From Rallus limicola (taxonomy: Eukaryota; Chordata; Aves; Gruiformes; Rallidae), in contig JAKCOZ010000040.1 of the NCBI GenBank assembly GCA_022605955.1, forward strand, positions 3,162,001 to 3,226,000: a stretch of DNA of 64,000 bases, read 5' to 3'. The notes below the pieces were generated by a model. That model was not told where the DNA came from. It saw only the letters and a list, made by a program, of their open reading frames with translations, and ran no database searches. Each line of letters starts with the position of its first letter. The stretch's first letter is position 1. Shown here piece by piece: positions 54,994-64,000 of the stretch. The translations under genes were made by a program, and so were the position numbers.

Positions 54994-57884
54994 ATGGCCA
55001 GCAGCAGCCCGCAGCGCCAGCCCACCATCGGCTTCCCCCGCCGGAGGAGCGCCCGCCGCCTCGCCGCCCCCCCGGCCAAGAGCCCCGCCGAACCCACGGC
55101 TCTGCGGCTCTCGCCCCTCCCCAGGGCCTCGGCCCCCGCGGCCCCTGCAACACGCTCAGCCTCGGCCGAAGTGCAGCCCTTGAGCCCCCGCAAGCGCCTG
55201 GGTGAGCCGCTCCCCCCTCCCCCCCCGGGAAAGGTGTTGGGGGGTTCCCAAGTGGAGACACGCTGTGTTACGAGGGGCCTCTCGCTCCCGCACACGGTGA
55301 GGGGCTCCTGCACCCCGGGCTCAGGCGCTGACGCGTCTATCCCGCAGGCGATGACAATCTCTGCAACGTCCCCCGCTCCCTGCCCTGCTCCCCGGCCAAG
55401 CGCAGCAAGGAGAACCAAGGCCGGCGGCTGCTCTTCGGGGACCCCCCGGCCTCCCCTGAGAAGCCCGGCAACCCTGAGAAGCCCGGCAGCCCGGGGCCGG
55501 CCCTTCGGCGCAGGGGGCAGGAGACCCCCCGGAGCTCGGGGCAGGAGACCCCCCGGAGCTCGGGGCAGCCCCTCCGCACCCGGCTCTTCCGGCAGGAAGG
55601 TGAGTGTGGATGGGGAATGGGATGGGGAATGGGTCCTGTGGGTACTGCAGCCCCCCTCTGAGCCCTGTGTGTGTGTCCCTCCTGGCGCAGGTACCTGCTA
55701 CCAGCAGGCGAAGCGGGTGCTGCACGTGGCCATGCCTGACCGGCTCCACGGCAGGGAGAGGGAGATGGGCATCATCCAGCAGTTCCTGCAGGACCACATC
55801 TGTGGGCGCCAGCCTGGCAGCCTCTACATCTCTGGACCCCCTGGGACAGGGAAAACAGCCTGTCTGAGCCGAGTCCTACGCGACTGCGAGGTGTGTGTGG
55901 GTCTGGCCTTGGTGCTGCTGGGGCGGATTGGGAAGGAGGAAGGGGATGCGCTGGCAAGAGGACCAGGACAGCAGGTTGGGGGGAGGCAGTGGGTGTCCAG
56001 TGGTGTAACGGTCCCATCCCCGGCAGGACAAACTCATCGGGAGCAAAACCGTCCTCCTGAACTGCATGTCACTGCGCAGCCCCCAGCGTGTCTTCCCCAC
56101 CCTGGCACAGCAGCTGGGCCTGCCCGAAGCCACCGGCCGGGAGGATGCACGGAGGCTGGAGAAGCAGCTGACGGCCAAGGGGCCCATGGTGTGAGTTTCC
56201 TGCTAGGAGTGAGGAAGGGGAGGACCCCTGAGTGCATCCAGCCCGGAGATGTAGCCCCAGCAGTGGCTGATCCTGCTCCGGTGCTGTGAATGGGCTGTGG
56301 GGGTGGATGGAGCAGGTCCCCTCGACACCCCCGGGGCTGATCCGAGCTCCCCTCCTCCACTGCAGGCTGCTGGTGCTGGATGAGCTGGACCAGCTGGAGA
56401 GCAAGGGGCAGGATGTGCTCTACACCCTCTTCGAGTGGCCCCGGCTGCCTGGCTCCAGGCTCGTCCTTGTGGGTGAGTGTGTGGCAGCGTGGCACTGCCC
56501 ACCCTGGACCCCCCCTGTGTGCTGGAGGGGGCAGTCAGATGGGAATTTGAATTTGGTATCCCCTACTGCTCCCTTCTTGGGCACAGCCTCATCCCTCCCC
56601 CATTCACCCCTCTGTGCTACAGGCTTGGCCAACGCGCTGGACCTGACAGACCGCAGCCTGCCCCGGCTCAGCGCCCGCTCAGACAGTGGCCCCCAACTGC
56701 TGCACTTTGCGCCCTACACCAGGGATCAGCTCAGCGCCATCCTGCAGGAGCGGCTGGGGCAGGTGGGGACAGGGGATACACACACATATATATCCCCATA
56801 GGGGGGGGAGGGGGTCCCACCCACGTGGGTGGCAGTGCTGATGGTGTGTGGTACTTTGGCAGGTGGCTGGTGACCCTGTCCTGGATGCTGCTGCGCTCCA
56901 GTTCTGTGCCCGCAAGGTCTCTGCGGTCTCCGGTGATGCTCGCAAAGCCCTGGACATCTGCAGGTCAGTGCCTGCCCTGAACTGCAGCGGTGCTGGGGCC
57001 AACGTGGCCCCCACCAGCCCCACGTGGCTACCCTGTGCCCGGGGTCTCAGGGCTCTCTCTCCCCAGGCGTGCTGTGGAGGTGGTGGAGCTGGAGGTGCGG
57101 AGCCAGACGCTGCTCAAGCCGCTGCCCAGTGGTGAGTCACTGCTGCTGTCATGCTAAAGCCAAAACCGGGTGGGGGGGCATGTCTGGGCTGATTTTGGTG
57201 GGGGGTCCAGGGCCCCTTCCCAAGGTCCCCTGCAGCCCTGTCTGTCTGTCCCACAGGTGACTCCCCGGCATCCCCTGTCCCCAAACGTGTGGGGCTCCTG
57301 CACATCTCCCGTGTCATCTCAGAGGTGTTTGGGGACCGTCTGGCAGCGGGGGGACGGGGGTCCCTGGATGCCTTCCCGCTGCAGCAGAAGGTGCTGCTCT
57401 GCTCCCTGCTGCTGCTCACCCGGCGCCTGCGCACCCAGGAGGTGACACTGGGGAAGGTGAGTGGCTGTGAGACCCTCGGAGCTGGAGCAGGGGGAGCGGG
57501 TGGGTGTCCCCAGGGTGTCCCTCAGGCACGGTGCTGTGTGTAACCCCCACCCTGCTCTCCCCAGCTCCATGACACCTACAGCCAGGTCTGCCGGCAGCAG
57601 CAGCTCCCTGCCATCGACCAGGCTGAGTGTCTGTCCCTCGTCACCCTCCTGGACTCCCAGGGCATCCTCGAGCTGAAGAAGGCGAAGGAGGCCCGGCTGG
57701 CCAAGGTACCGCAGGGCTGGGGGTCCATTGCTGGCGGGCAGCGTTGGGCAGGGCGGTGCTGAGCGGTGCTGAGCCACTCTCTTCTCCCCCTCAGGTCTCC
57801 CTCAAGATGGAGGCGGCAGCGGCGGAGCGTGCGCTGCAAGACATGGCGCTGGTGGGCAGCATCCTGGCACAGGGCCTGCGCTAG
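54994..57884 (+). CDS. CDC6: CDC6: AAA+ ATPase that licenses replication origins
   Basis: Eleven coding exons join in frame to 555 aa: 54994-55201, 55348-55599, 55691-55890, 56027-56190, 56366-56472, 56623-56762, 56863-56963, 57067-57131, 57257-57456, 57565-57705, 57795-57884 (TAG). Human is 560 aa. CDC6 binds ORC and, with CDT1, loads MCM2-7 in G1. The N-terminus has TIGFPRRR (human TISFPKRK), a CDK/cyclin-type LSPRKRLG near residue 64, a KEN box at about 90-92 for APC/C-CDH1, and a doubled TPRSS motif. AAA+ motifs follow: Walker A GPPGTGKT at 202-209, Walker B LVLDELD with D280/E281, sensor 1 at N314 (ANALDLTD), sensor 2 R384 (SGDARKALD). A winged-helix domain occupies about 410-550. All key residues are present. 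The start is set by exon context: 17 nt after the acceptor, with no upstream in-frame ATG in that exon. Confidence 0.96.
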
Positions 57885-58450
57885 CTGCCCCCCAGTCCCC
57901 TCCCCATGGCCCCTGGCTCCGGGCTGGGCAGGTCTTGTCCCTAGTGGGATTTTGGGGCGCGCGGGGTTTGGCCGGAGCCAGGAAGCACCTTGGCCGCTGT
58001 TTCAGGCCTGTGCTGGGGCCTGGCTCTGCGGTGCCTTTCGTGGTTTGATGTGTTTTATGTTGTTTTATTTTATTGGGAGTGGGGGGAGGAGGGTGAAGGC
58101 AAGGAGGGGGGGGGGGGGGCGGCACCTGCCAAAGCCCCTTTGTAACACTGACTGCAGATGGTGGGTGCCTCTGGCCTTGCTCCCCCCAGCCTGTGGGATC
58201 CCGGGGGTCCCGGTGCTGCTCCCGCTTTGAGCCACGGATGCGTTTTACCCGGCTGTTCGCAGCCCCCCTCCCGCCCCCCCCCACCCCGGGTCCCTGTCTG
58301 GCCCCTGCTGCAGGAAGGGGGTTCCCAGTGTGCAGGGTCCCCGTGTGCTGAGCCCCAGGCCCTGCCTGGCTAGAGTGGGGGGTCATGAGGGACACACCCA
58401 CACACCAATTGCCCCTTTATCTCCTGGCATTAATAAAGTTGTGGTTCAGC
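57885..58450 (+). other. CDC6: CDC6 3' UTR
   Basis: The tail runs from the stop codon to just past the AATAAA at 58432-58437. It contains a G homopolymer near 58107-58119 and a T-rich run at about 58045-58075. Confidence 0.75.
58432..58437 (+). terminator. CDC6: CDC6 polyadenylation signal AATAAA
   Basis: Canonical hexamer in GGCATTAATAAAGTTGTGG, with GTTGTGGTT immediately downstream as a plausible GU-rich element. Confidence 0.85.
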
Positions 58451-61255
58451 GCTGGCTCCTGCTTCCACCCCCTTCTTCCCTCACTGCCCCAGGGCACAGG
58501 AGGCCTGGCCCTGTCACCCCCCCAGCTCCTCTCCTGGGCTGCAATGCACCCTCCCCGGCTCCCCCCCAGCTCCTGGCCCCGCTCCTTCGTTTCTGTTAAA
58601 TAATAGACGCTTTGACCCAATTCTGCAGCTTCCCTGGGCGAGGGGATGGGGGGCCCCTGGAGGGAGTGGGTAGGGCTTGGGGTGCCTTGTGTCCGGCTGT
58701 CACAGCCCCTCCCTCCCACCCTGGGACCCCCAACTGCCCCCCGTAGCAGCTCCCAGCTGGGGTCCTGCTGTGCCTCAGTTTCCCCTGGCCCAGCAGCTTG
58801 TGGGGTGCAGGACATGGGGACATCAGTATGTCTTTGCATTGGGCATCCTGAGATGGCCCCATCTACCCCCTGCCCTGCCTGCCACCGGACCCTGGGGATG
58901 GGTATTGGCCCCCACCAGCCCCCAGCATGGCTCAGCTGCCTGCTGCCACCAGGATATTTATAGCTGGTGCTGCCGTGTGTCCCACATGTGTGGCCATGGG
59001 GGGGGCGGGGTGGCAGGTTCAGGCTGGGCTATGCCCGCCCCACTGCACACCCTGACTCTGTGCCAGGCTGGGGGGCCGAGGGGCTCCAGTCCCTGCCCCA
59101 CATCGCACCATGGGGCTGAGTGGGTGCCCATGGCCCTGCCACCCATCGTGGGGCTGAGCAGGAATCAGCATCCTCTCCTGGGCACAAGGCTCCCCACTCC
59201 CCCCCGTGCATCCTGCCGCGTGCCAGCCCCACGGCGTGACGCAGCCCCACGGCACATGGTGACGGTGGGCGGAAGGAAGAGCCTGGCAGCGACTGGCAGC
59301 GTGTGTGACCGCAGTGACGCGGCGGTGACGCGGGCGGGCACTGTGGTGGCCCTGCTGTCTGTCTGTGGGCGCCCCCACCCCATCCTGGCTACTCCAGCTC
59401 CTGACACCCCCCCCCCCCCAATGTCCCCCATGCTATGGGGCAGGGTGGGGGGCAGCATCCCAGTGAGGCTGGGGTGTCGCGGGGTGGCCAGGCTCTACTG
59501 GTGGGCACGGGGACAGCAGGGTGGTTGGGGGGATGCAGTGTGGCAACAGGGCTCCCCAGGCCCTACCAGCCTGTGGGGTGCCTGTGGCTGCACCGGCCCT
59601 GGCTCCGCTCTGCCGCAGTGGATGAAAAATCGATGGCGCAGCCAGATTCAGGCGTGCGGGTGCCGGAGCTCCCGCTGGAGCCGTTCATCACCGTGCCGTG
59701 AGGAGCCGGTGGTGAGAGCACGGTGGCTCGAGGACACTGTGACTGCAGACACCCCAGGACACCCTGTGACACCCCACGACACCCTGTGATGCCTGGCCCA
59801 GCGCTGCAGTCAGCATCTGGGGCAGCAGCGGTGCCGGAGGCCAAGGTGCTGGCATGGCTGAGCCCCCCCTGTGCCGGCACACGCATGTGCCCACGTCCCC
59901 TCGCTCCGGCACACACGTGCTCTGCCCACGGGGCAGGATGGTGCCTGGCTGCGCCATGGGCAGCCGTCGGTGTGCGTGTCCAGCCGCGCGCCCGCCTGTG
60001 CGGTGGGGGCCCGGTGTCCCCTCGGCGGTGTCCCCGTCGCCCGTCTCCCTGTCCTCCTGTGCCCTCTCCTTACATAAGCGGCCACGTGGCGGGCACGGCC
60101 CCCTCCCGCCGCGCGTCACAGCCGGCACCCAGATTCCATCTGACAGCCCCTTTCCGCTCCGCTGCCTCCCTGCCGGGCACCGGGGTGCAGGGCAGGACCC
60201 CGCGCGACCCCGCTGCACCGGCACCAGGCCCCGTGTGGGGCGAGAGCTTGGGGGGCCTCAGCAGGTTGGGGATGCCAGGGACATGGCCCTGTGGCACCAG
60301 CACCCCCCATCTGTGCCCTGGGACCCCACTGTCCTGCCTGCACTGTGCCTCGGCACTGCAATGCCGCAGGACACACTGGGCCTCGCAGCTGGGCGGGATG
60401 CAGATGGCGGCAGGCTTGGCCCTGCGGCGGTGTGGCGCGGTGTCCCTGGTGCCCAGTGGCCGCCCCCGGTGGGCCATGGCGGGGGTGGGGGGCTGGCCCT
60501 GCGCACATCTGGGAGTGATTTGGCACATTCCTCTGGGCTGAGCACATGCCGGCGGCTGGGCCTCGCCGCAGCCGGCAGCCCCAGCGTGCTGGGGAGGGGG
60601 CTGGCAGCCATGCTGTGCTGTGGGTGCCCAGGCCTTGTTGCCCTGTGCCTGCCCTGGGTGTCCTGCCTCCTTGTGCTGAGCACTGGGGAAACTGAGGCAG
60701 GGCAGTGGACACCCAGCAGTCTTAGTGCATCACTGTGGGGCCTGATGGGTGCCCAGGGGGACCCTAGGCAGTGCTGGGCAGCAGCAGGCCCCTCATGGGG
60801 CAAATGCTGAGGTTGCCCAGGCTCCTCACACGTGTCTTCCTAGGGCAGCTCTGGCCCTGCTGCTCCCCCAGCCCCTTTGCTGCGGTGCCAGGCTCCACAA
60901 GCAGTTGTGTGGCTCCCTGGGTGCTGCTTCTGGGACTCCCCCCTTGCAGGGGACACCAGGGCCTTCTGCCTCAGTTTCCCCCAGCAGCCATTGAGGAACA
61001 ACAAAGCTGGGGGTCTGCTCAGTCTGTGCCTACCCTGGCTTTGGGCAGGCCCGGAGGCTTTGCTGCAAGGGGTGGGGACCCCTGCCCTGCTGTGCCCACC
61101 CCAGCCCCGGGGGTCCTGCTCTGCCAGGGCTGCACTTCTACTTCCCTTTTTCCAGCCAAGCTGCTTTAGCCCCTATGGGCCCCTCAGGTGGGCAGCATGG
61201 GGGGCCACTCGGGCATCCCCCATCTTGGCTCCTGGAGGGCAACTCAGGCCCCTCC
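58451..61255. other. Intergenic DNA between CDC6 and RARA
   Basis: No exon, RNA gene or mobile element was recognised. CpG-richer patches lie at about 59215-59350 and 59990-60190, the latter with a CACGTG E-box at 60083-60088. They could be regulatory, but nothing in the sequence assigns them to a gene. Confidence 0.5.
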
Positions 61256-61261
61256 CCCCAT

Positions 61262-61625
61262 TCAGACAAGGGGAAATGGACACCTCAAATTGGGGGTGGG
61301 GGTGTTACCCCCTCCCAGCACCTTTTCTGGGCCTTGAGTAACTGTGCCCCCCACTTGCATTCCCCAAGGGGACAAGGGAAAGACCCTGGAGTGGAAGGGG
61401 TGTGTGGGTGTGACTGTTACCCCCGCCAAATACTCTCCCGGGCCTTGCGTGACCCCCTGAACCGAGGAGGGGGGCACCCTCCCTTTCCGTGCCCCCCTCC
61501 CCCCTATTCAGACAAGGGGAAGAAGACACCCTGGAGTGGAACGGGGGGCGAGTGTGTGGATGTTAACCCCCCCAAAATATTCTCCCGGCGCTTGCGCGAC
61601 ACCCTGAACCAAGGAGCCCCAACCT
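61262..61625 (+). repeat. Three diverged tandem copies of a ~110-140 nt unit upstream of RARA
   Basis: Copies start with GACAAGGGGAAA at about 61264, 61371 and 61511. Each continues with ACCCTGGAGTGGAA or a variant, then a GTTACCCCC/GTTAACCCC element, then TCTCCCGGGCCTTGCGTGAC or a variant. Copies two and three also share CCCTGAACCRAGGAG. The array ends about 150 nt before the inverted repeat of the RARA promoter. Confidence 0.75.
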
Positions 61626-61649
61626 CCCCAGTGCATAAACCGGGGTACC

Positions 61650-61960
61650 GAGATTAAAGTAGCGCGGCCCCTTTAAGAGCAGCCCCCCCCTCCCCCCTCC
61701 AGCGCGCGCACACACTTTCACCCCTTCCGCCTTCTGGAGACTTCAAAGGCTCCGGCCACGCCCAAACCACGCCCCGCCAGCCAATGGGGCGCCGCCTCTA
61801 GCGGCGCCCCATTGGCTGGCTGGGCGGGGCGGGGGCGTGACCGGCGCAAAGGGGACGGGGCTTCACCCCCTCCCATCCTCCGCCCGCTGCCGCCGCCGCC
61901 CCGCCCGGCCCAGCCCCGGGTAAAGTTTCCCCGCGAGCACATGACTCGCAATGGCCGCGG
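61650..61960 (+). promoter_or_regulatory. RARA: RARA promoter region with inverted CCAAT repeat
   Basis: CpG-rich DNA with GC boxes (GGGGCGGGG-type at about 61823-61833) surrounds a perfect inverted repeat that carries one CCAAT on each strand. CCCCTTTAAGAGC at about 61668-61680 is the only AT-rich element. The assignment to RARA rests on human gene order (CDC6 then RARA, both plus) and on the candidate leader exon immediately downstream. Confidence 0.55.
61776..61820. repeat. Perfect 20-bp inverted repeat with two CCAAT boxes
   Basis: Left arm 61776-61795 (GCCAGCCAATGGGGCGCCGC) and right arm 61801-61820 are exact reverse complements, separated by CTCTA. CCAAT lies at 61781-61785 and ATTGG at 61811-61815, 30 nt apart. 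A cruciform or hairpin is possible, and the two boxes would present NF-Y sites in mirror orientation. Confidence 0.95.
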
Positions 61961-62199
61961 CCGCCGCTCGTTAAGCGTTACCCCCCCCCCTTCCCTTACA
62001 ACCCCCCCAACCTCCCCTTCTTTCCCCGGTCCCTTTCTCCTTACATCCCCCCCCCCCTTCCCCTTCCTCCCCTCCCCTTCCTCCTCCTCCTCCATCCATC
62101 CCATCCCTAAGGCCGGGGCCGCCCCGTACCGCCGCCATGCGAACCACTACCGGGAGCTTCCCGGTGCTGAGGGGCTCGGTGTGAAGGTTCCTTGAGCAG
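61900..62199 (+). other. RARA: Probable RARA non-coding exon 1 (partial gene)
   Basis: A CpG-rich leader ends in TTGAGCAG at 62199, followed by a good donor, GTAATGAG. In mammals RARA isoform 1 begins with a non-coding exon followed by a long intron, and RARA follows CDC6 on the same strand, so this is the expected place. RARA encodes the retinoic acid receptor alpha, a ligand-dependent nuclear receptor. None of its protein-coding exons (A/B, zinc finger or ligand-binding) was recognised before the right edge. The 5' limit is arbitrary. A homopyrimidine stretch at about 61979-62108 lies inside it. Confidence 0.5.
62137..62184 (+). other. Upstream ORF in the putative RARA leader
   Basis: GCCGCCATGC gives a strong Kozak context for a 15-codon frame (MRTTTGSFPVLRGSV) closed by TGA at 62182-62184, 15 nt before the donor. 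If the exon assignment is right, ribosomes would meet it before the receptor start codon. Confidence 0.5.
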
Positions 62200-64000
62200 G
62201 TAATGAGCGGGACACCGTGTCCGTTCGGGGGCTGGCGGGGGGAAGGGGAGGTAGGGGGGGGCGCTCCCGTCCTCGGACCGCCCTTCCCGGTGGGGTGGGG
62301 GGGGGGCCGTCGTGCCGGTTTTGGGGGGGTTGGGGGGGTATGTGTGTGTGTGTGTGCGCCGTCCCACCCGGTAGGTCGCGGCTGTGGGGTGTCCCCGCCC
62401 CGGGAGGGGCTGCTGGAGAGAGGAGCTTTGGTAGGGGCGTCCTGGGGGTCCCAGTAAGGTGGGTGACCCCTCTCCTGCCTTTCCTCTCCTCTCCTCTCCC
62501 CCCGCACCCCGCATCCCCCCCTTTCCCGGGTGGCGGCGCTGGGGATCCCCCTCCGGTAACGGGGGAATCCTGGGGATCTCCCTTGTCCCGGCTTGGCGCT
62601 GGGGGTCTCGGCGGGGAAGAGGTGGGAGGCATGGCCCTCGCCCGACTGAGCCTGCCGTGAGCCCCCCAAGGGGTAGCGCTACCCCCCCTCCCGCCCCTAT
62701 TCCAGGTTGTGGCTTTGGCCCCGGGTTTGGCCGGGCCGGATCCCCCCGGTACCGGTGCTGGAGTCGCTCCTCCCGGAACCGGTTGGGATCGGCGCTCCGC
62801 GCGGAGCCGCTGCGCCCCCCCCTCCCCCCCTCTTCCCCAACCTCGATGAGGACTCGGGGCACCCTTCCGCGGGGGCCGCGGATGCCCCCCGTCCGGGAGG
62901 GGGGGGGTGTGTGGGGCAGCGCCACAGGGCGCGGCACTGGGGGACCTCCCCCCCAACCCCCGGGAGAACCGGCCCCCCTCCCCGAGCCTCCGGTGCACGC
63001 AGCCACGTCCCCCCCCCCCCCCACCCCGGCGGGGGCGGGCGCGGGGGGGCGGTGTGGGCCGGGGCCGCTTCCCCTTTTGGGGGTGCGGGGGGGGGCCGAG
63101 GCGCAGACGGCGGGGCCCGGCGGGTGAGCGGGGCCGGGAGCGCGGGGGGCGGCGGGGGCCGGGGTCCGGGGGGCGGGAGCGGCGTCTGCGCCGTTTCCTG
63201 GCCGGCGGGCGGAGGAAGCCATCGCTCTCCGCGGCTGACAGGGCGCTGGCGCGGCGGCGGGGCCGGGGGGGCCGGGCGGGGGGCGCCAGCCGCCTCCTCC
63301 CCCGCCGCGGCAGATGACGGGGACCTGGCTGGGGGGCGGCGGAGCCCCCGGGGCTGGGAGAGGGGGAGGGGTGCTGCCCCGCCGGGTGCCTCCCCAGGCC
63401 GCGGCCGCGATGGTATGTGTGTGTGGGAACCCCCCCGGTGCCAGGCAGCAGTACCGTGTGTGTATGTCCGACCCCTCCTGCCCTCCGGAGCCGGGTTGTC
63501 CCCCCAAATCTGTGCCTCCGACCTTTGACCTCGATGGGCGGTGGGGGCCGTCCCACTGTTTCGTGGGTGCTGGGGGGGGGGGGGGGGTGACAGACGGACA
63601 GGCGAACGTGGGCCCGGAGCAATGTCCCGTTGTGAGGTGCCGGGCAGGCACCGTCCGGCAGCGCTGGGTGCGGCACCCCGGCCACTGCGCTGGGATTAGC
63701 GGGTGACGGCTGGGTGGCTTAGCGGCCCCGCTGCCCCTCTGGGGCCATATGTCACCCGTGGGCCCCACGCCCTGCCCTTGGGGCTGACCTTGCTGTGGCG
63801 TGGGGACCCACGGGGGTTTGCGATGGGGTTTCCCGGGATGCTGGTGGGTGCCTGACGCTGTTCATCTGCTGCTGTGGTTGTTGACACCCCTCCCTCCCTT
63901 CTACCCCCCCCACCCCGCTGCCAACTTCCTCCCACCCCGGTGACACAGCTGGTACCAGCGGGCACTGGGGCAGCGGGGAGGAGGGCAGCACCCCATCCCA
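62200..64000 (+). other. RARA: RARA intron 1, 5' part (inferred)
   Basis: CpG-rich to about 63.4 kb, then less so. A (GT)n tract is at about 62340-62356, and multiple G and C homopolymers occur (for example 63008-63021 and 63571-63587). The minus strand shows open frames of more than 500 codons here, and they contain only low-complexity Pro/Arg/Gly sequence. An alternative first exon could lie near 63.1 kb, where GGCGG is followed by GTGAGC at 63124, but nothing supports it further. Confidence 0.45.

Noticed and set aside
53547..55418. Minus-strand open frame of 623 codons across the WIPF2 3' UTR and CDC6 first exons
   Set aside because: It is antisense to well-supported exons and UTR, Pro/Ser-rich, and has no recognisable domain.
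62107..63768. Minus-strand open frame of more than 500 codons over the RARA island
   Set aside because: Composition is low-complexity Pro/Arg/Gly, with a second long frame overlapping on the same strand. GC-rich DNA lacks stop codons, and no domain or homologue is recognisable.
1..64000. CRISPR arrays, prophage, integrons or bacterial operons
   Set aside because: Gene structures are split by spliceosomal introns throughout. The repeats are minisatellites without regular spacers, so these categories do not apply.

Overview
This window looks like a bird nuclear genome, probably a gene-dense, GC-rich microchromosome. Two decayed CR1 LINE 3' ends are present, genes are tightly packed, CpG-island promoters are frequent, and introns hold many G/C-rich minisatellites. 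No prokaryotic features or intact mobile elements were seen. The species cannot be named from the sequence alone; crocodilians and turtles also carry CR1, but the compactness favours a bird.

The gene order matches human 17q21: NR1D1 (minus strand, first exon only) - MSL1 - CASC3 - RAPGEFL1 - WIPF2 - CDC6 - RARA (non-coding first exon only). All except NR1D1 are on the plus strand. I assembled the exons by hand from splice sites, reading phase and remembered human proteins. MSL1 (8 coding exons, 531 aa), CASC3 (13 coding exons, 719 aa), WIPF2 (7 coding exons, 442 aa) and CDC6 (11 coding exons, 555 aa) join in frame throughout. RAPGEFL1 (15 exons, about 628 aa) joins in frame except for one missing base in a C run of exon 5. 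It also contains a textbook U12-type AT-AC intron.

Layout: 1-1.6 kb NR1D1 exon 1 and part of its first intron, with an E-box/CRE/CCAAT cluster; 1.7-6.5 kb divergent intergenic DNA with degenerate repeats; 6.5-13.5 kb MSL1; 13.55-25.35 kb CASC3; 25.4-28.9 kb intergenic; 28.9-36.75 kb RAPGEFL1; 36.76-54.1 kb WIPF2, with an 11-kb first intron; 54.5-58.45 kb CDC6; 58.5-61.65 kb intergenic; 61.7 kb to the end, RARA promoter, leader exon and intron 1.

The genes do not form one pathway. They are a conserved syntenic block: a chromatin acetyltransferase scaffold (MSL1), an exon-junction-complex subunit (CASC3), a Ras-family GEF-like protein (RAPGEFL1), an actin regulator (WIPF2), a replication licensing ATPase (CDC6) and two nuclear receptors at the ends. 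I found no undescribed multi-gene system. The most interesting signals are the AT-AC intron, a perfect 20-bp inverted repeat carrying two CCAAT boxes at RARA, a four-copy ATGG-containing element at WIPF2, and a cluster of GGGGTTAA motifs in MSL1 intron 1.
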